Shown piece by piece: positions 51,254 through 61,400 of a stretch of 64,000 nucleotides of DNA. The notes beneath the pieces were generated by a model. The model did no database searches and was not told the DNA's origin. It worked only from the letters and a program-made list of their open reading frames with translations. Each line of letters begins with the position of its first letter. The stretch's first letter is position 1. This stretch comes from Symploca sp. SIO2E9 (GTDB taxonomy: Bacteria > Cyanobacteriota > Cyanobacteriia > Cyanobacteriales > Coleofasciculaceae), in contig JAAHGS010000019.1 of NCBI GenBank assembly GCA_010692645.1, positions 1 to 64,000 of the forward strand. Direction: 5' to 3'. The translations under genes and the position numbers were made by a program.

Positions 51254-52309
51254 TTGGCAATAATGAGACAAGCACAAAAAACTAATTTAGGTAGAGCTCT
51301 AGCAACCTTATTAATCGGCTTAATCGCCTGTCAATCAGTCCCAGAATCCACTACCAAGTCAATTGAAGCACAAGGATTGCCTGGTGAAGGGGTTAAGATT
51401 AGTTCTGCCCATAGTAACTGGATAGAAGAACATTTTCAAACCGCAATTGTCAATCTTGGTTTGGAAAAATTAGGCTACCAGATCAAGGAACCAAAGGAAC
51501 TTGACTACCCTGCTATCCATCTGGCTGTGGCTAATGGGGATCTTGATTACACCCCTGTTCATGGAGACAGTGCCCACGAACAATTCTTTCAAAACAGTGG
51601 CGGGGAAGAAAAGTTACAGAAAGTTGGAGTTTTGATATCTAGTGCAGTACAAGGCTATCAGATTGATAAAAAAACTGCTGATAAATATAACATCACTAAC
51701 CTTGAACAATTTAAAAAACCCGAGATTGCCAAGCTCTTTGACTTTGACAGAGATGGTAAAGCCAACTTGACAGGCTGTAACCCTGGTTGGGGCTGTCAGT
51801 TGGTCATAGAACATCATATTGATGCTTACGGATTGCGTGATACTTTTGAGCAAGATACAGGACAATACACAGCCTTACTTGCAGATACTATGACTCGCTA
51901 TCAGCAAGGAGAACCTGTCTTATTTTACGCTTATAATCCTCACTGGATCTCTTCGGTATTAATACCAGGGAAGGATGTAGTTTGGCTAGAAGTTCCCTTT
52001 ACTTCTGTGCCAGAATTTCAGGGTAAATTGACAGAAAAAGATACCTTGATAGAGGGGAAAAATCTGGGATTCGCTAAAAGTAGATATCGAATTATCGCTA
52101 ATAATAAATTTCTGGCAGCTAATCCAGTTGCTAAGCGCTGGTTTGAACTGGTTCAAATTTCTGTTGAGGATATGAATGCCGAGAGCTTGCGCATTAAAGA
52201 TGGTGAAGATAGCCCCGAAGATATCCGTCGCCATGCCGAAGAATGGGTTGAGCAAAACCAACAGCTGTGGGATCGCTGGCTAGAAGAAGCGAAACAAGCA
52301 GCTAGTTGA
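51254..52309 (+). CDS. Glycine betaine/proline ABC transporter substrate-binding protein-like lipoprotein
   Basis: Lipobox-like LIACQ; ProX-like motifs (GCNPGWGC, YNPHW). Confidence 0.85.
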   Translation: MAIMRQAQKTNLGRALATLLIGLIACQSVPESTTKSIEAQGLPGEGVKISSAHSNWIEEHFQTAIVNLGLEKLGYQIKEPKELDYPAIHLAVANGDLDYTPVHGDSAHEQFFQNSGGEEKLQKVGVLISSAVQGYQIDKKTADKYNITNLEQFKKPEIAKLFDFDRDGKANLTGCNPGWGCQLVIEHHIDAYGLRDTFEQDTGQYTALLADTMTRYQQGEPVLFYAYNPHWISSVLIPGKDVVWLEVPFTSVPEFQGKLTEKDTLIEGKNLGFAKSRYRIIANNKFLAANPVAKRWFELVQISVEDMNAESLRIKDGEDSPEDIRRHAEEWVEQNQQLWDRWLEEAKQAAS

Positions 52310-52550
52310 GGCTAATCTCTGTAACTAAATATGAATAATGTTTGCAGTTTGCATCAGCAAATTTTGCCTGTTCAACAGCTGTATTGCTCACTAGAAGCTA
52401 GACTGGAGTGATTGGCACCCCTTGAATAACATCTGAGAGTGCCGTTAGTTTTGACCTCTACTTCTGAGACAATCAGAGTCAATTTGGATCCTCGTCGTTT
52501 TTAACGCGAGGAGAGGTCAATATCAAGCTGTAACAAAGGGAGAATCGCGA

Positions 52551-54077
52551 ATGAAACTGGCTTACTGGATGTATGCAGGTCCGGCGCACATTGGTACCCT
52601 CCGCATTGCCAGTTCTTTTAAGAATGTCCACGCTATCATGCACGCCCCTCTAGGTGATGACTACTTTAACGTCATGCGTTCAATGTTAGAGCGGGAAAGG
52701 GACTATACTCCGGTTACCGCTAGTGTTGTTGATCGCAACGTTCTAGCGCGTGGTTCCCAAGAAAAAGTGGTGGACAATATTGTCCGTAAGGATAAGGAAG
52801 AAAAACCGGATCTAATTGTCTTGACACCAACCTGCACCTCGAGCATCTTGCAAGAAGACCTACACAATTTTGTAGAGCGTGCTCAGATGGACTCTAAGGG
52901 CGATGTGATCTTGGCTGATGTTAATCATTATCGCGCTAATGAATTGCAAGCTGCAGACCGCACTCTCGATCAGATTGTCCAATTCTACCTCGAAAAAGCC
53001 CGCAAGAAGGGCGAGATTGGCGAAGGCAAGACGGAAAAACCTTCTGTTAATATTATCGGCATTTCTACCCTAGGCTTCCACAATCAGCACGATGGAACTG
53101 AATTGAAACGGTTGATGAATGACTTAGGCATTGAAGTTAATGAGATTATCCCAGAGGGTGCTTCAGTTCACAACCTCAAGAATCTGCCTCGCGCTTGGTT
53201 TAACCTGGTACCTTATCGCGAAATTGGCTTGATTACAGCCCGTTACCTCGAACAAGAGTTCGACATGCCCTACATTGATATTAGTCCTATGGGTGTGGTG
53301 GAAACTGCCCGCTGTCTGCGCAAGATTCAGCAGGTTCTCAATGCTCAAGGTGCAGAGGTTGATTATGAAGAGTACATTAATAACCAAACCCTTTACGTTT
53401 CCCAAGCTGCTTGGTTTTCTCGTTCTATTGACTGTCAAAACTTGACTGGTAAAAAAGCTGTTGTCTTTGGAGATAATACCCATGCTGCGGCAATGACTAA
53501 AATTCTGGCGCGGGAAATGGGTATCCATGTGGTGTTAGCAGGTACCTACTGCAAGTACGATGCCGACTGGTTTAAAGAACAGGTAAGCGAGTACTGTGAT
53601 CAGATTCTCATTAGCGAGGATAATGGTGAAATTGGAGATGCGATCGCTCGGATTGAACCATCGGCGATTTTTGGTACCCAAATGGAGCGGCACGTTGGCA
53701 AGCGTTTAAATATTCCTTGTGGTGTGATTGCTGCGCCGATTCACATTCAAGATTTCCCTATCGGTTACAAGCCTTTCTTGGGTTACGAAGGTACTAATCA
53801 GATTGCTGATTTGGTCTATAATTCCTTCACTCTGGGTATGGAAGACCACCTGTTGGAAATTTTTGGTGGTCATGACACCAAAGAAGTTATTCACAAGGGT
53901 ATTTCTGCTGATTCTGACTTGAACTGGAACAAGGAGGCTAAGGCTGAGTTAAATAAGGTTCCTGGCTTTGTTCGTGGTAAGGTCAAGCGCAATACTGAGA
54001 AGTTTGCTCGTGAGCGTGGTATTAGTGAAATTACTCTGGAAGTAATGTATGCGGCGAAGGAGTCTGTAGGAGCCTAA
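52551..54077 (+). CDS. chlB: Light-independent protochlorophyllide reductase subunit B
   Basis: [74 protein letters not shown]. Confidence 0.98.
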   Translation: MKLAYWMYAGPAHIGTLRIASSFKNVHAIMHAPLGDDYFNVMRSMLERERDYTPVTASVVDRNVLARGSQEKVVDNIVRKDKEEKPDLIVLTPTCTSSILQEDLHNFVERAQMDSKGDVILADVNHYRANELQAADRTLDQIVQFYLEKARKKGEIGEGKTEKPSVNIIGISTLGFHNQHDGTELKRLMNDLGIEVNEIIPEGASVHNLKNLPRAWFNLVPYREIGLITARYLEQEFDMPYIDISPMGVVETARCLRKIQQVLNAQGAEVDYEEYINNQTLYVSQAAWFSRSIDCQNLTGKKAVVFGDNTHAAAMTKILAREMGIHVVLAGTYCKYDADWFKEQVSEYCDQILISEDNGEIGDAIARIEPSAIFGTQMERHVGKRLNIPCGVIAAPIHIQDFPIGYKPFLGYEGTNQIADLVYNSFTLGMEDHLLEIFGGHDTKEVIHKGISADSDLNWNKEAKAELNKVPGFVRGKVKRNTEKFARERGISEITLEVMYAAKESVGA

Positions 54078-54087
54078 TTAGTCAAAA

Positions 54088-54190
54088 GTGCGCGGATGGG
54101 TAGCTGTAAAATCAGCGGTTTTAGACAAAAGCTTAAAAGTCCTGCCGGAAAGGGGATTAGGAGATTAGTTAGTTTTGGGCATCCGCGCAC
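54088..54190. other. Candidate structured element closed by an 11-bp terminal inverted repeat (GTGCGCGGATG...CATCCGCGCAC)
   Basis: Perfect complementary ends ~80 nt apart, downstream of chlB. Confidence 0.5.
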
Positions 54191-54393
54191 CTTGCCCGAT
54201 AAGGATTTCAAGCTGATTTGATCTTGTCAGAAGACAAATGAGCCATTTTACATCACTCTCTGAACTAACCAAATAGGTTCAAATCACAACAAATGTTCTA
54301 GGCATTTGCTAATCAAGCCTCGATTTGTGATTTGTAAAAACACCAGTGCTAAGAGCTATACAATTATTTGCATATATGCTCTAATATATACAG

Positions 54394-54479
54394 GACTTAC
54401 GCATATGACTAGATAAAATGCTATCTATAATGTGAGTAACAAACTTGCCCACACTACCTATGGAGTTGGTGCGTAAGTC
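54394..54479. mobile_element. MITE-like element, family C (GACTTACGCA...TGCGTAAGTC)
   Basis: Perfect 10-bp inverted termini, shares AGGACTTACGCA with 47456-47570. Confidence 0.65.
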
Positions 54480-54546
54480 ATAATATATAGAGGTTCTCAG
54501 TCTAATTGGGTACACCTTACATTACAGGATAAGCTGGGGTTTATTT

Positions 54547-54951
54547 TTGTCTGATCTTATATGGAAGAACAGTGCTTCACACTTTCTGTATCATGCTGTT
54601 TCTGTCTATTACGGGACTGAGGGTAAATCCCCTTACACTAGAGGTTGCTACATTTATTCAGAAAGTGCTCGTTTCGACTATGCCGCAAATCTAGACTCAG
54701 CTCTTATTCCTAGTGTTAACTCCTTAGCAAATGAGTTAATTTCTCAAGGTGATAACATTATCATGGAGCCTGATCCCAGCACAAAAGAAATTTCTTATTG
54801 GAAATATGGTGATATCATAATACCCTGCGGTGGTACACATGTACGCAATGCATCCGAAATTGGTTCTATTAGAGTCAAAAGAAAAAAAACAGGTAAGAAT
54901 ACAACACGAGTTTATGCTTACCTGGAAAAAGCAAATCTTGGTCAACCTTGA
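54547..54951 (+). pseudogene. AlaX/AlaRS-editing-domain-like protein, possibly 5' truncated
   Basis: HFLYH (HxxxH) and CGGTH motifs, VRNASEIGSIRVKRKKTGKNTTRVYAYL; only a TTG start, frame open into the MITE end. Confidence 0.6.
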
Positions 54952-54978
54952 TACATAAGTACTATAGGAGATTTAGAA

Positions 54979-56748
54979 TTAATCCTGGAATACCATAATA
55001 CTGCCAGAATAACAAGCTACCCAAACTTGCCGCGTTTCAGCATCATAGGTAATGCCAATAGGATGAGCATTAACACTGACAGTTTGCAGCACCTCCATAT
55101 CACTGGTGCGAACCTTACTAACAGTATTAGAGTGGTAGTTAACCACATAAAGCAGTTGACCATCATCTGAGAGAGTCATGCTGCGAGGGGCACTACCAGT
55201 GACAACTTTTTTGGTAGCTTTGCCAGTGGATAAATCAATTTTTGCTACTTGCCCTTCACCATTCAAAGTAGCGTAGAGATGTTTTCCCTCAGGATCTATG
55301 TTCAAATGACGAGGTGAACGACCTACATTTCTTAGCCATTCTACTGAAAAATCTTTAAGATTGATCACGGCAATGTCGTAAGAACCCATCAGGGCAACAT
55401 AGGCTTTTTCTGAAGCAGCGTCTATGGCAACGCCACGAGGGTATCGACCTAGTTTAATTCGTTTGAGTTCCTGATTGTTTTGAGTATCTACTATACTCAA
55501 ATCCCAGCTACACCAATTACTTACTAGTACTAAACGACTATCAGGCGAAGCGGCAAGAAATTTCGGTACAGAACCTACCTGTATGACCTCTTCAATATTG
55601 AGATTTTCAGTATTAATTCGATACAAAAAACTATTGTCGGTATTTTGATTGGGAGAGCATTTATCACTGCCTGGTTTATTAAAACCAGAGCCATACATTT
55701 TGTAGTTAGATACCCAGGCATACTTGCCATTATGGGAAAAACCAGCTTCAACAGGAGAACCCTGGTATTCACCATTAAACTTTGAATAACCGTATTTCGA
55801 TAAGTTCACGACATCGGGAATAGTTTTTACTAATTTATAGTCTCGGTCGTAAACTGTGATCGTGTGGCTGTACATCATATTCTGGGCGAAAAATAAACCT
55901 TGCCCAGAATGCACAATTGACTTGGGAGAAATTTTGCCGTAGATTGTATGTTTAAGTGTCATCCAGTTGGGAGAGCCGGACAAAATATCTTGATTTTTGT
56001 CGGTGTTACTCTGCTCCTCGATGAAAGATTCATTGTTGAAAACAGGAGGGGGAGCGGTAATTTCAGGTTTAGCAGGAGTAACTGCTGAGCGTGGTGATGG
56101 TCTTGAATTAGATTCCAGTGCTGATAAAGTTCTTGGTCCAGCTACGCCATCAGGGCTTAGTCCTCTGGCTCTCTGGAGCCTACTGACTGCCGCTTGGGTT
56201 AAAGAGCCATAGTAGCCTGTTATCGGTCCATTGTAGTAGCCGCTTGATTTGAGTTTTCTCTGGAGGGAGGAAACTACAGAACCACGGCTTCCTCTTCTAA
56301 GAACCCCAGAGCGTGTCGAAGAAACTGAAGAGCGAGCAGAGCGCCTTTTGGTTTGCAGTTTAGATGAGAGCCTTCTTTGTGTCTGTGGTCCATAAACCCC
56401 ATCAGCGCTGAGTCCGTTAGCTCTCTGAAACCTTTTGACAGCCGCTTGAGTTAAAGAACCGTAAAAACCTGTGACTGGTCCATTATAGTAGCCAGCTGCT
56501 CGCAGATTTTGCTGCAGGGATGTAACTTGAGTGCCTCTGTTACCTCTCTTTAAAGCCTGAGCAGGGGTAGCCCAACTCAAAGTTGTCAAGATAATAGCAA
56601 ATAAAATTAACAGTATTGAGTTACCCCTGAAGGGGTTGGCTTGTTTAAGTTCTTGGAATAATAGACGGCAGTAGAAGGTGATTCCTGAGGATGATTGTTC
56701 AGATTCAGTGTATGCCTCAGTTAGATGAAGGTAGGCGAGTGTATCCAT
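54979..56748 (-). CDS. Peptidoglycan-binding domain (x2) and YVTN/YncE-type beta-propeller protein
   Basis: Two PG_binding_1 units (LQ..L...GYYNGP.TG.YGSLTQAAV.R.QRA.GLS.DG..GP.T), then YVTN-like repeats. Confidence 0.9.
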   Translation of the reverse strand: MDTLAYLHLTEAYTESEQSSSGITFYCRLLFQELKQANPFRGNSILLILFAIILTTLSWATPAQALKRGNRGTQVTSLQQNLRAAGYYNGPVTGFYGSLTQAAVKRFQRANGLSADGVYGPQTQRRLSSKLQTKRRSARSSVSSTRSGVLRRGSRGSVVSSLQRKLKSSGYYNGPITGYYGSLTQAAVSRLQRARGLSPDGVAGPRTLSALESNSRPSPRSAVTPAKPEITAPPPVFNNESFIEEQSNTDKNQDILSGSPNWMTLKHTIYGKISPKSIVHSGQGLFFAQNMMYSHTITVYDRDYKLVKTIPDVVNLSKYGYSKFNGEYQGSPVEAGFSHNGKYAWVSNYKMYGSGFNKPGSDKCSPNQNTDNSFLYRINTENLNIEEVIQVGSVPKFLAASPDSRLVLVSNWCSWDLSIVDTQNNQELKRIKLGRYPRGVAIDAASEKAYVALMGSYDIAVINLKDFSVEWLRNVGRSPRHLNIDPEGKHLYATLNGEGQVAKIDLSTGKATKKVVTGSAPRSMTLSDDGQLLYVVNYHSNTVSKVRTSDMEVLQTVSVNAHPIGITYDAETRQVWVACYSGSIMVFQD

Positions 56749-57064
56749 TGTAATCTTTTAGAGTTCTCAATATTACCTTGAATATGCAAGAGGTTTGCAA
56801 AAGTGTAAAAGTTCAGGAGTTTTTCCCCCCTTATCCCAACTTCTAAAAAAATCTCATCAGCTGGCAACTGTATTAGAACACTAGTGATATCACAAGTACC
56901 ATAGGCATGGCAATAATCCGGTCAATGACCACTAGGAGTGTATACCTAAATGGTTGACATCTTCAGAGGCAATCCAATCTTACTTAAGACTTCATACAAA
57001 TTAATAATTTCTGGTTTGATAATTTAACAAGAGCTAGGACTTTTATCAGTCATAGAGTCTAAGA

Positions 57065-58498
57065 GTGATCACTATTGCCATGACACTAGATTTACTTAAA
57101 TTTTACGAAGCGATGGATCCCACCAAGCCTCTGGCAGTGGAAAATCCTGACGATAAGAAATACTATATTGATTTATCCTCAGTGCGAGGCAGCAACCTGA
57201 TTCAGGAGTTAAAGGACAAAATTACCTTTTTTTCTCGGGGAAAGCCCACTTGCCAAATGTTTACAGGTCATATCGGCTGCGGCAAGTCTACAGAGTTGCT
57301 GGTACTCAAAGCCCAATTGGAGCAAGAAAACTTCCATGTGGTTTATTTTGAGTCCTCTCAATACTTGGAAATGGGAGATGTTGATGTTAGTGATATTTTA
57401 TTGGCGATCGCTCGCCAGGTGAGTGAAAGTATGACCAACCTGGATAAAATTGAAATTGAGCAACCCAAAACTCTTAATTCTTTATTAAGAGGAGCTGCTA
57501 GACTTTTACAGACAGAAATCGAGCTTTCTGCACAAGCTTCGCTTCCTGGCATTGGTAAAGTGGCTGCTAGCACGGAGGGAGAGTTCTCGATTGCAGCAGG
57601 GATTCCAGGTGTTGGTCAACTTAATGCCTCTCATGACGATGGCTTCTCACTGGTGGCGCTAGGCATCGGCAAAATTACCGCCAGAGCCAAGAATAGTCCT
57701 GAACTGCGTTCTAAACTCAGAGAATATCTAGAACCCCGCACTAAAGGGATTATTGATGCTATTAATCAGGAGCTGTTGGTAGCAGCACAGGCAAAACTCA
57801 AGCAACAGGGCAAAAAGGGACTAGTCGTTATTGTTGATAATCTTGATCGTGTAGAGAGCGTCAAGAAGCCTACAGGGCGCACCCAGCCAGAATATTTATT
57901 TGTGGATCGGGGTGAACAGTTACGTCAGTTAGGTTGTCATGTAGTTTATACTATGCCCCTAGGCTTAATTTTTTCTAATGAATATGGTCGGTTAACTGAG
58001 CGGTTTGGGATAGACCCCAAGGTGCTGCCGATGGTGCCGGTGCGGTTGCGAGAAGGCAGTGAATGCGATGCAGGAATGGCACTGCTGCGACAAATGGTAC
58101 TGGCAAGAGCCTTTCCTGATAAGTCTCCTCAGCAACGTTTGGATCTTATCGGTGAAGTTTTTGATCATGGAGACACTTTAGATCGATTATGCTGCGTTAG
58201 TGGTGGTCATGTTCGAGAATTACTCAGGCTTCTTAATGAGTGGATTGAGCAGGAAAGAAAACTTCCTCTTTCCCATAAAGGCTTGGAACATGTAATTAGA
58301 GCCCGCCGCAATCAAATGAAGTTGGCAATTGATGAGGATGAGTGGCATTTATTGCGTCAGGTGCAGAAGCGTAAACAGGTTCGAGGAGATGGAGCATACC
58401 AAATCCTGATCCGCAGTCGGTTTGTCTATGAGTACCGCGATAACCAAGGCTCTTGGTTTGATATCAACCCGATTTTGATTGAAGCGGAGGAGTTTTAG
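57065..58498 (+). CDS. P-loop ATPase (AAA-like), first gene of a STAND operon
   Basis: Walker A TGHIGCGKST, Walker B LVVIVDNLDRV; internal 20-aa GIGK-type repeats; overlaps next gene by 1 nt. Confidence 0.9.
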   Translation: MITIAMTLDLLKFYEAMDPTKPLAVENPDDKKYYIDLSSVRGSNLIQELKDKITFFSRGKPTCQMFTGHIGCGKSTELLVLKAQLEQENFHVVYFESSQYLEMGDVDVSDILLAIARQVSESMTNLDKIEIEQPKTLNSLLRGAARLLQTEIELSAQASLPGIGKVAASTEGEFSIAAGIPGVGQLNASHDDGFSLVALGIGKITARAKNSPELRSKLREYLEPRTKGIIDAINQELLVAAQAKLKQQGKKGLVVIVDNLDRVESVKKPTGRTQPEYLFVDRGEQLRQLGCHVVYTMPLGLIFSNEYGRLTERFGIDPKVLPMVPVRLREGSECDAGMALLRQMVLARAFPDKSPQQRLDLIGEVFDHGDTLDRLCCVSGGHVRELLRLLNEWIEQERKLPLSHKGLEHVIRARRNQMKLAIDEDEWHLLRQVQKRKQVRGDGAYQILIRSRFVYEYRDNQGSWFDINPILIEAEEF

Positions 58499-61400
58499 TG
58501 ATGATGTACCCGCAGCAACTTGCAGATATCGAATATGAAAATAGGAACTCCTTACAAGCCTTGATCTGGGCAACTAAAGCTTCTCAGGAAAAATTTTCAC
58601 TGATTCTGGCACGGTGTAATTATACTAGCTTGCGAGAGCAAATGGTGCAGAAGTTGCGGTCGCAGTTGCTTGAGAATAGCTCGCTTTCATTCTCTGAGAT
58701 TGTTTTGGATCACTCAGTCAATCAACTGTTTACCACGCTCAAGGCTCAACTGGGGGATGAGCAGCCACCAGCATTAATGGTATTTGGCCTCGAATCCTTA
58801 ACCAATCTAGAGAAAGTGCTGACAGCAGCTAACCAAGTCAGAGAGGAGTTTGGCAAGAACTTTCACTTTCCCCTAGTGTTTTGGGTAACTGACCAGGTGA
58901 TGCGTCGTATAATTCGCATAGCACCAGATTTTTACAGTTGGGCAACCAGCGTTGAATTTACGACCGCTAATGATGAATTAACTGATTTGATCGAGCAAAG
59001 TGCAGATCGAGTCTTTGCTAAAGTTTTAGAGGTTGGTGCTGGCTTATTTTTAGACAATAGAGCTTTTAATCTAGGAATAGGTTCCCCACTGCTAGCTGAA
59101 CTAGAGGCAGCACGACAAGAACTGCTTGCTCGTGGAGTGAGTTTAGAGCCTCAATTAGAAGCTAGTTTGGAATTTGTTCTAGCTCGAGCTGCCAATGGCT
59201 CTCTGGAGGAATCTAGAGAGCATTATGAGCGCAGTTTAGAGCTATGGCAACAGCTTTTGCTCTCAGCAGGGGAGAGGGAGAGAGGGAGAGGGGGAGAGGG
59301 GGAGAGGGGGAGAGGAAGGATAGAGATTCCAGAGTTTGACAATAGTTCTGTGGCTCCTGGAGTTGTTTCTACAGGGCTAAGGGTAAGATCGTCTCATCTT
59401 CAGACTAACTCTCGCTACAATTACACTGCTTCTCAAATGGAGCGCCTTGGATGTGTACTGCATAGTTTGGGTTTATGGTGGCGTACCTATGCTGAAAGGC
59501 ATCGCGCTGAGTATAAGAGTTCTTATCAACGAGCTCAAGATTATTTTCAGCAAAGTGTTGAGGTGTTTAGGCAGACTGGTAACCAAGAACTAGTTGCTAA
59601 GTTTATCAATTCCTTGGGGGGAGTACTGCAAAGACTCCAACTTTGGCAGGAGTTAGAGAAAGTTGCTCAAGAAGCGTTTGAACTCCATCAAGTCTACTTT
59701 AACCCTTTCAGACAGGCGCGAGTCTATGGGTTTCTCGCTGAGGTAGCACTGGCGAAATCAGCTGCTGGTGAGGCAGATAATTTTGCTCGACAAGCTATCT
59801 CAATTCTAGAGAATGCCTGCTCTGTTGCCTTAACTAGTGTTTCTCCTGAAGATAGAAGTGATTTAGAGGCAGTATGTTCTCATCACAAAAGTTGGTATTT
59901 ATTTTCTTTAGCGAGAGCTCAAAAGACTCTGGGATTATGCCAAGAAAGCCTGAATAATCTAGAAGCAGCTTTGGTACAAACCAAGCCTCACTATGAGCCA
60001 AATCTTTATATTGAGATTTTGCAGCATTTACGAAATTGTTATTTTCAACAAGGCGACTATCTTAGAGCTTTTCAGTTTAAGCAGCAGCAAGGCTCGATTG
60101 AGCAACAGTTTAGTTTTAGAGCTTTCATTGGTGCTGGTCGTTTAGAGCCAGAACAACAGGTAAGTAATCCCATTTTACCAGACACTAATGAACAGGAGAA
60201 AGTTGCTAGGGAAATTGTTGCTGCTGGCAGGGAAAGGGATATCCAGAAGCTAGTTGAACGCCTGAGTCGTAATGACCGTAAATTAACAGTTATTTATGGA
60301 CCCTCAGGAGTTGGTAAAAGTTCAATAGTGCAGGCAGGGTTAATCCCTACTTTGAAAGAGAGAGCTATTAGTACCCGCGAAGTTTTACCAGTTTTGCAGC
60401 AGGTTTATAGTGATTGGATTCAAGAGTTTAGCAAGCGCTTAACCAAGGCAATTGCTGATTTAGAATACTCTCAAAGGCGGCAACATGGAATTGGCTACTG
60501 CAGCAGTCAAGAAGCGATAGCGCCTAGTTGTAGTTTGGAGTTAGGAGATAATGACCATCAACTGGAAACTGTCGAAAATAATCAGAGGACTGTTCAGGAA
60601 AAGATTATCAGTCCTAATCAGCCATTCCTAATTCCAAAAATTTTGGAGCAGCTAAAAAAAAATGCCAATCAAAAGTTGTTAACTATTCTAATTTTTGACC
60701 AATTTGAAGAATTTTTCTTTGTTTATAAAGAACCTGAACAGAAACAGATTTTTTATAATTTCCTCAAGTCCTGTTTGGATATACCTTTTTTGAAGGTAAT
60801 TTTATCCCTACGCGAGGACTATTTACATTATCTATTGGAGTGCGATCGCTTAACAAATTTAGAAGTCATCAATAACGACATTCTTAATAAAAATATTCTT
60901 TATCACTTAGGTAATTTTACAAAAGAAGATGCTAGAAGAATCATCCAAAACTTAACTGATTCCACCTGCTTTCCTCTAGATTCATCCTTGATTGATGAAT
61001 TAGTAGAAGATTTAGCAGAAGAACTAGGAGAGGTGCGCCCGATTGAGTTGCAGTTAGTGGGGGCACAATTGCAAACCGATAGAATCTCGACGCTGGAGGA
61101 GTATCGGCAATATGGCTCACAAAAAAAACTAGTTGAGCGATATTTGGCAGAGGTTATCGAAGACTGCGGGGCAGAAAATCAAAGTACTGCAGAACTGGTT
61201 TTATACTTACTTACCAATGAAAACAATACTCGCCCTCTCAAGACGAGCGAAGATTTAGAAACAGACTTAAAAGCGCTGGCAGTAGATACAGCCATAACAG
61301 CCGAAACCTTAAATCTGATTTTGGCAATTTTTGTGCAATCAGGTTTAGTATTCTTGGTGCCAGAAACTCCTGCTAGTCGTTATCAATTAGTTCATGATTA

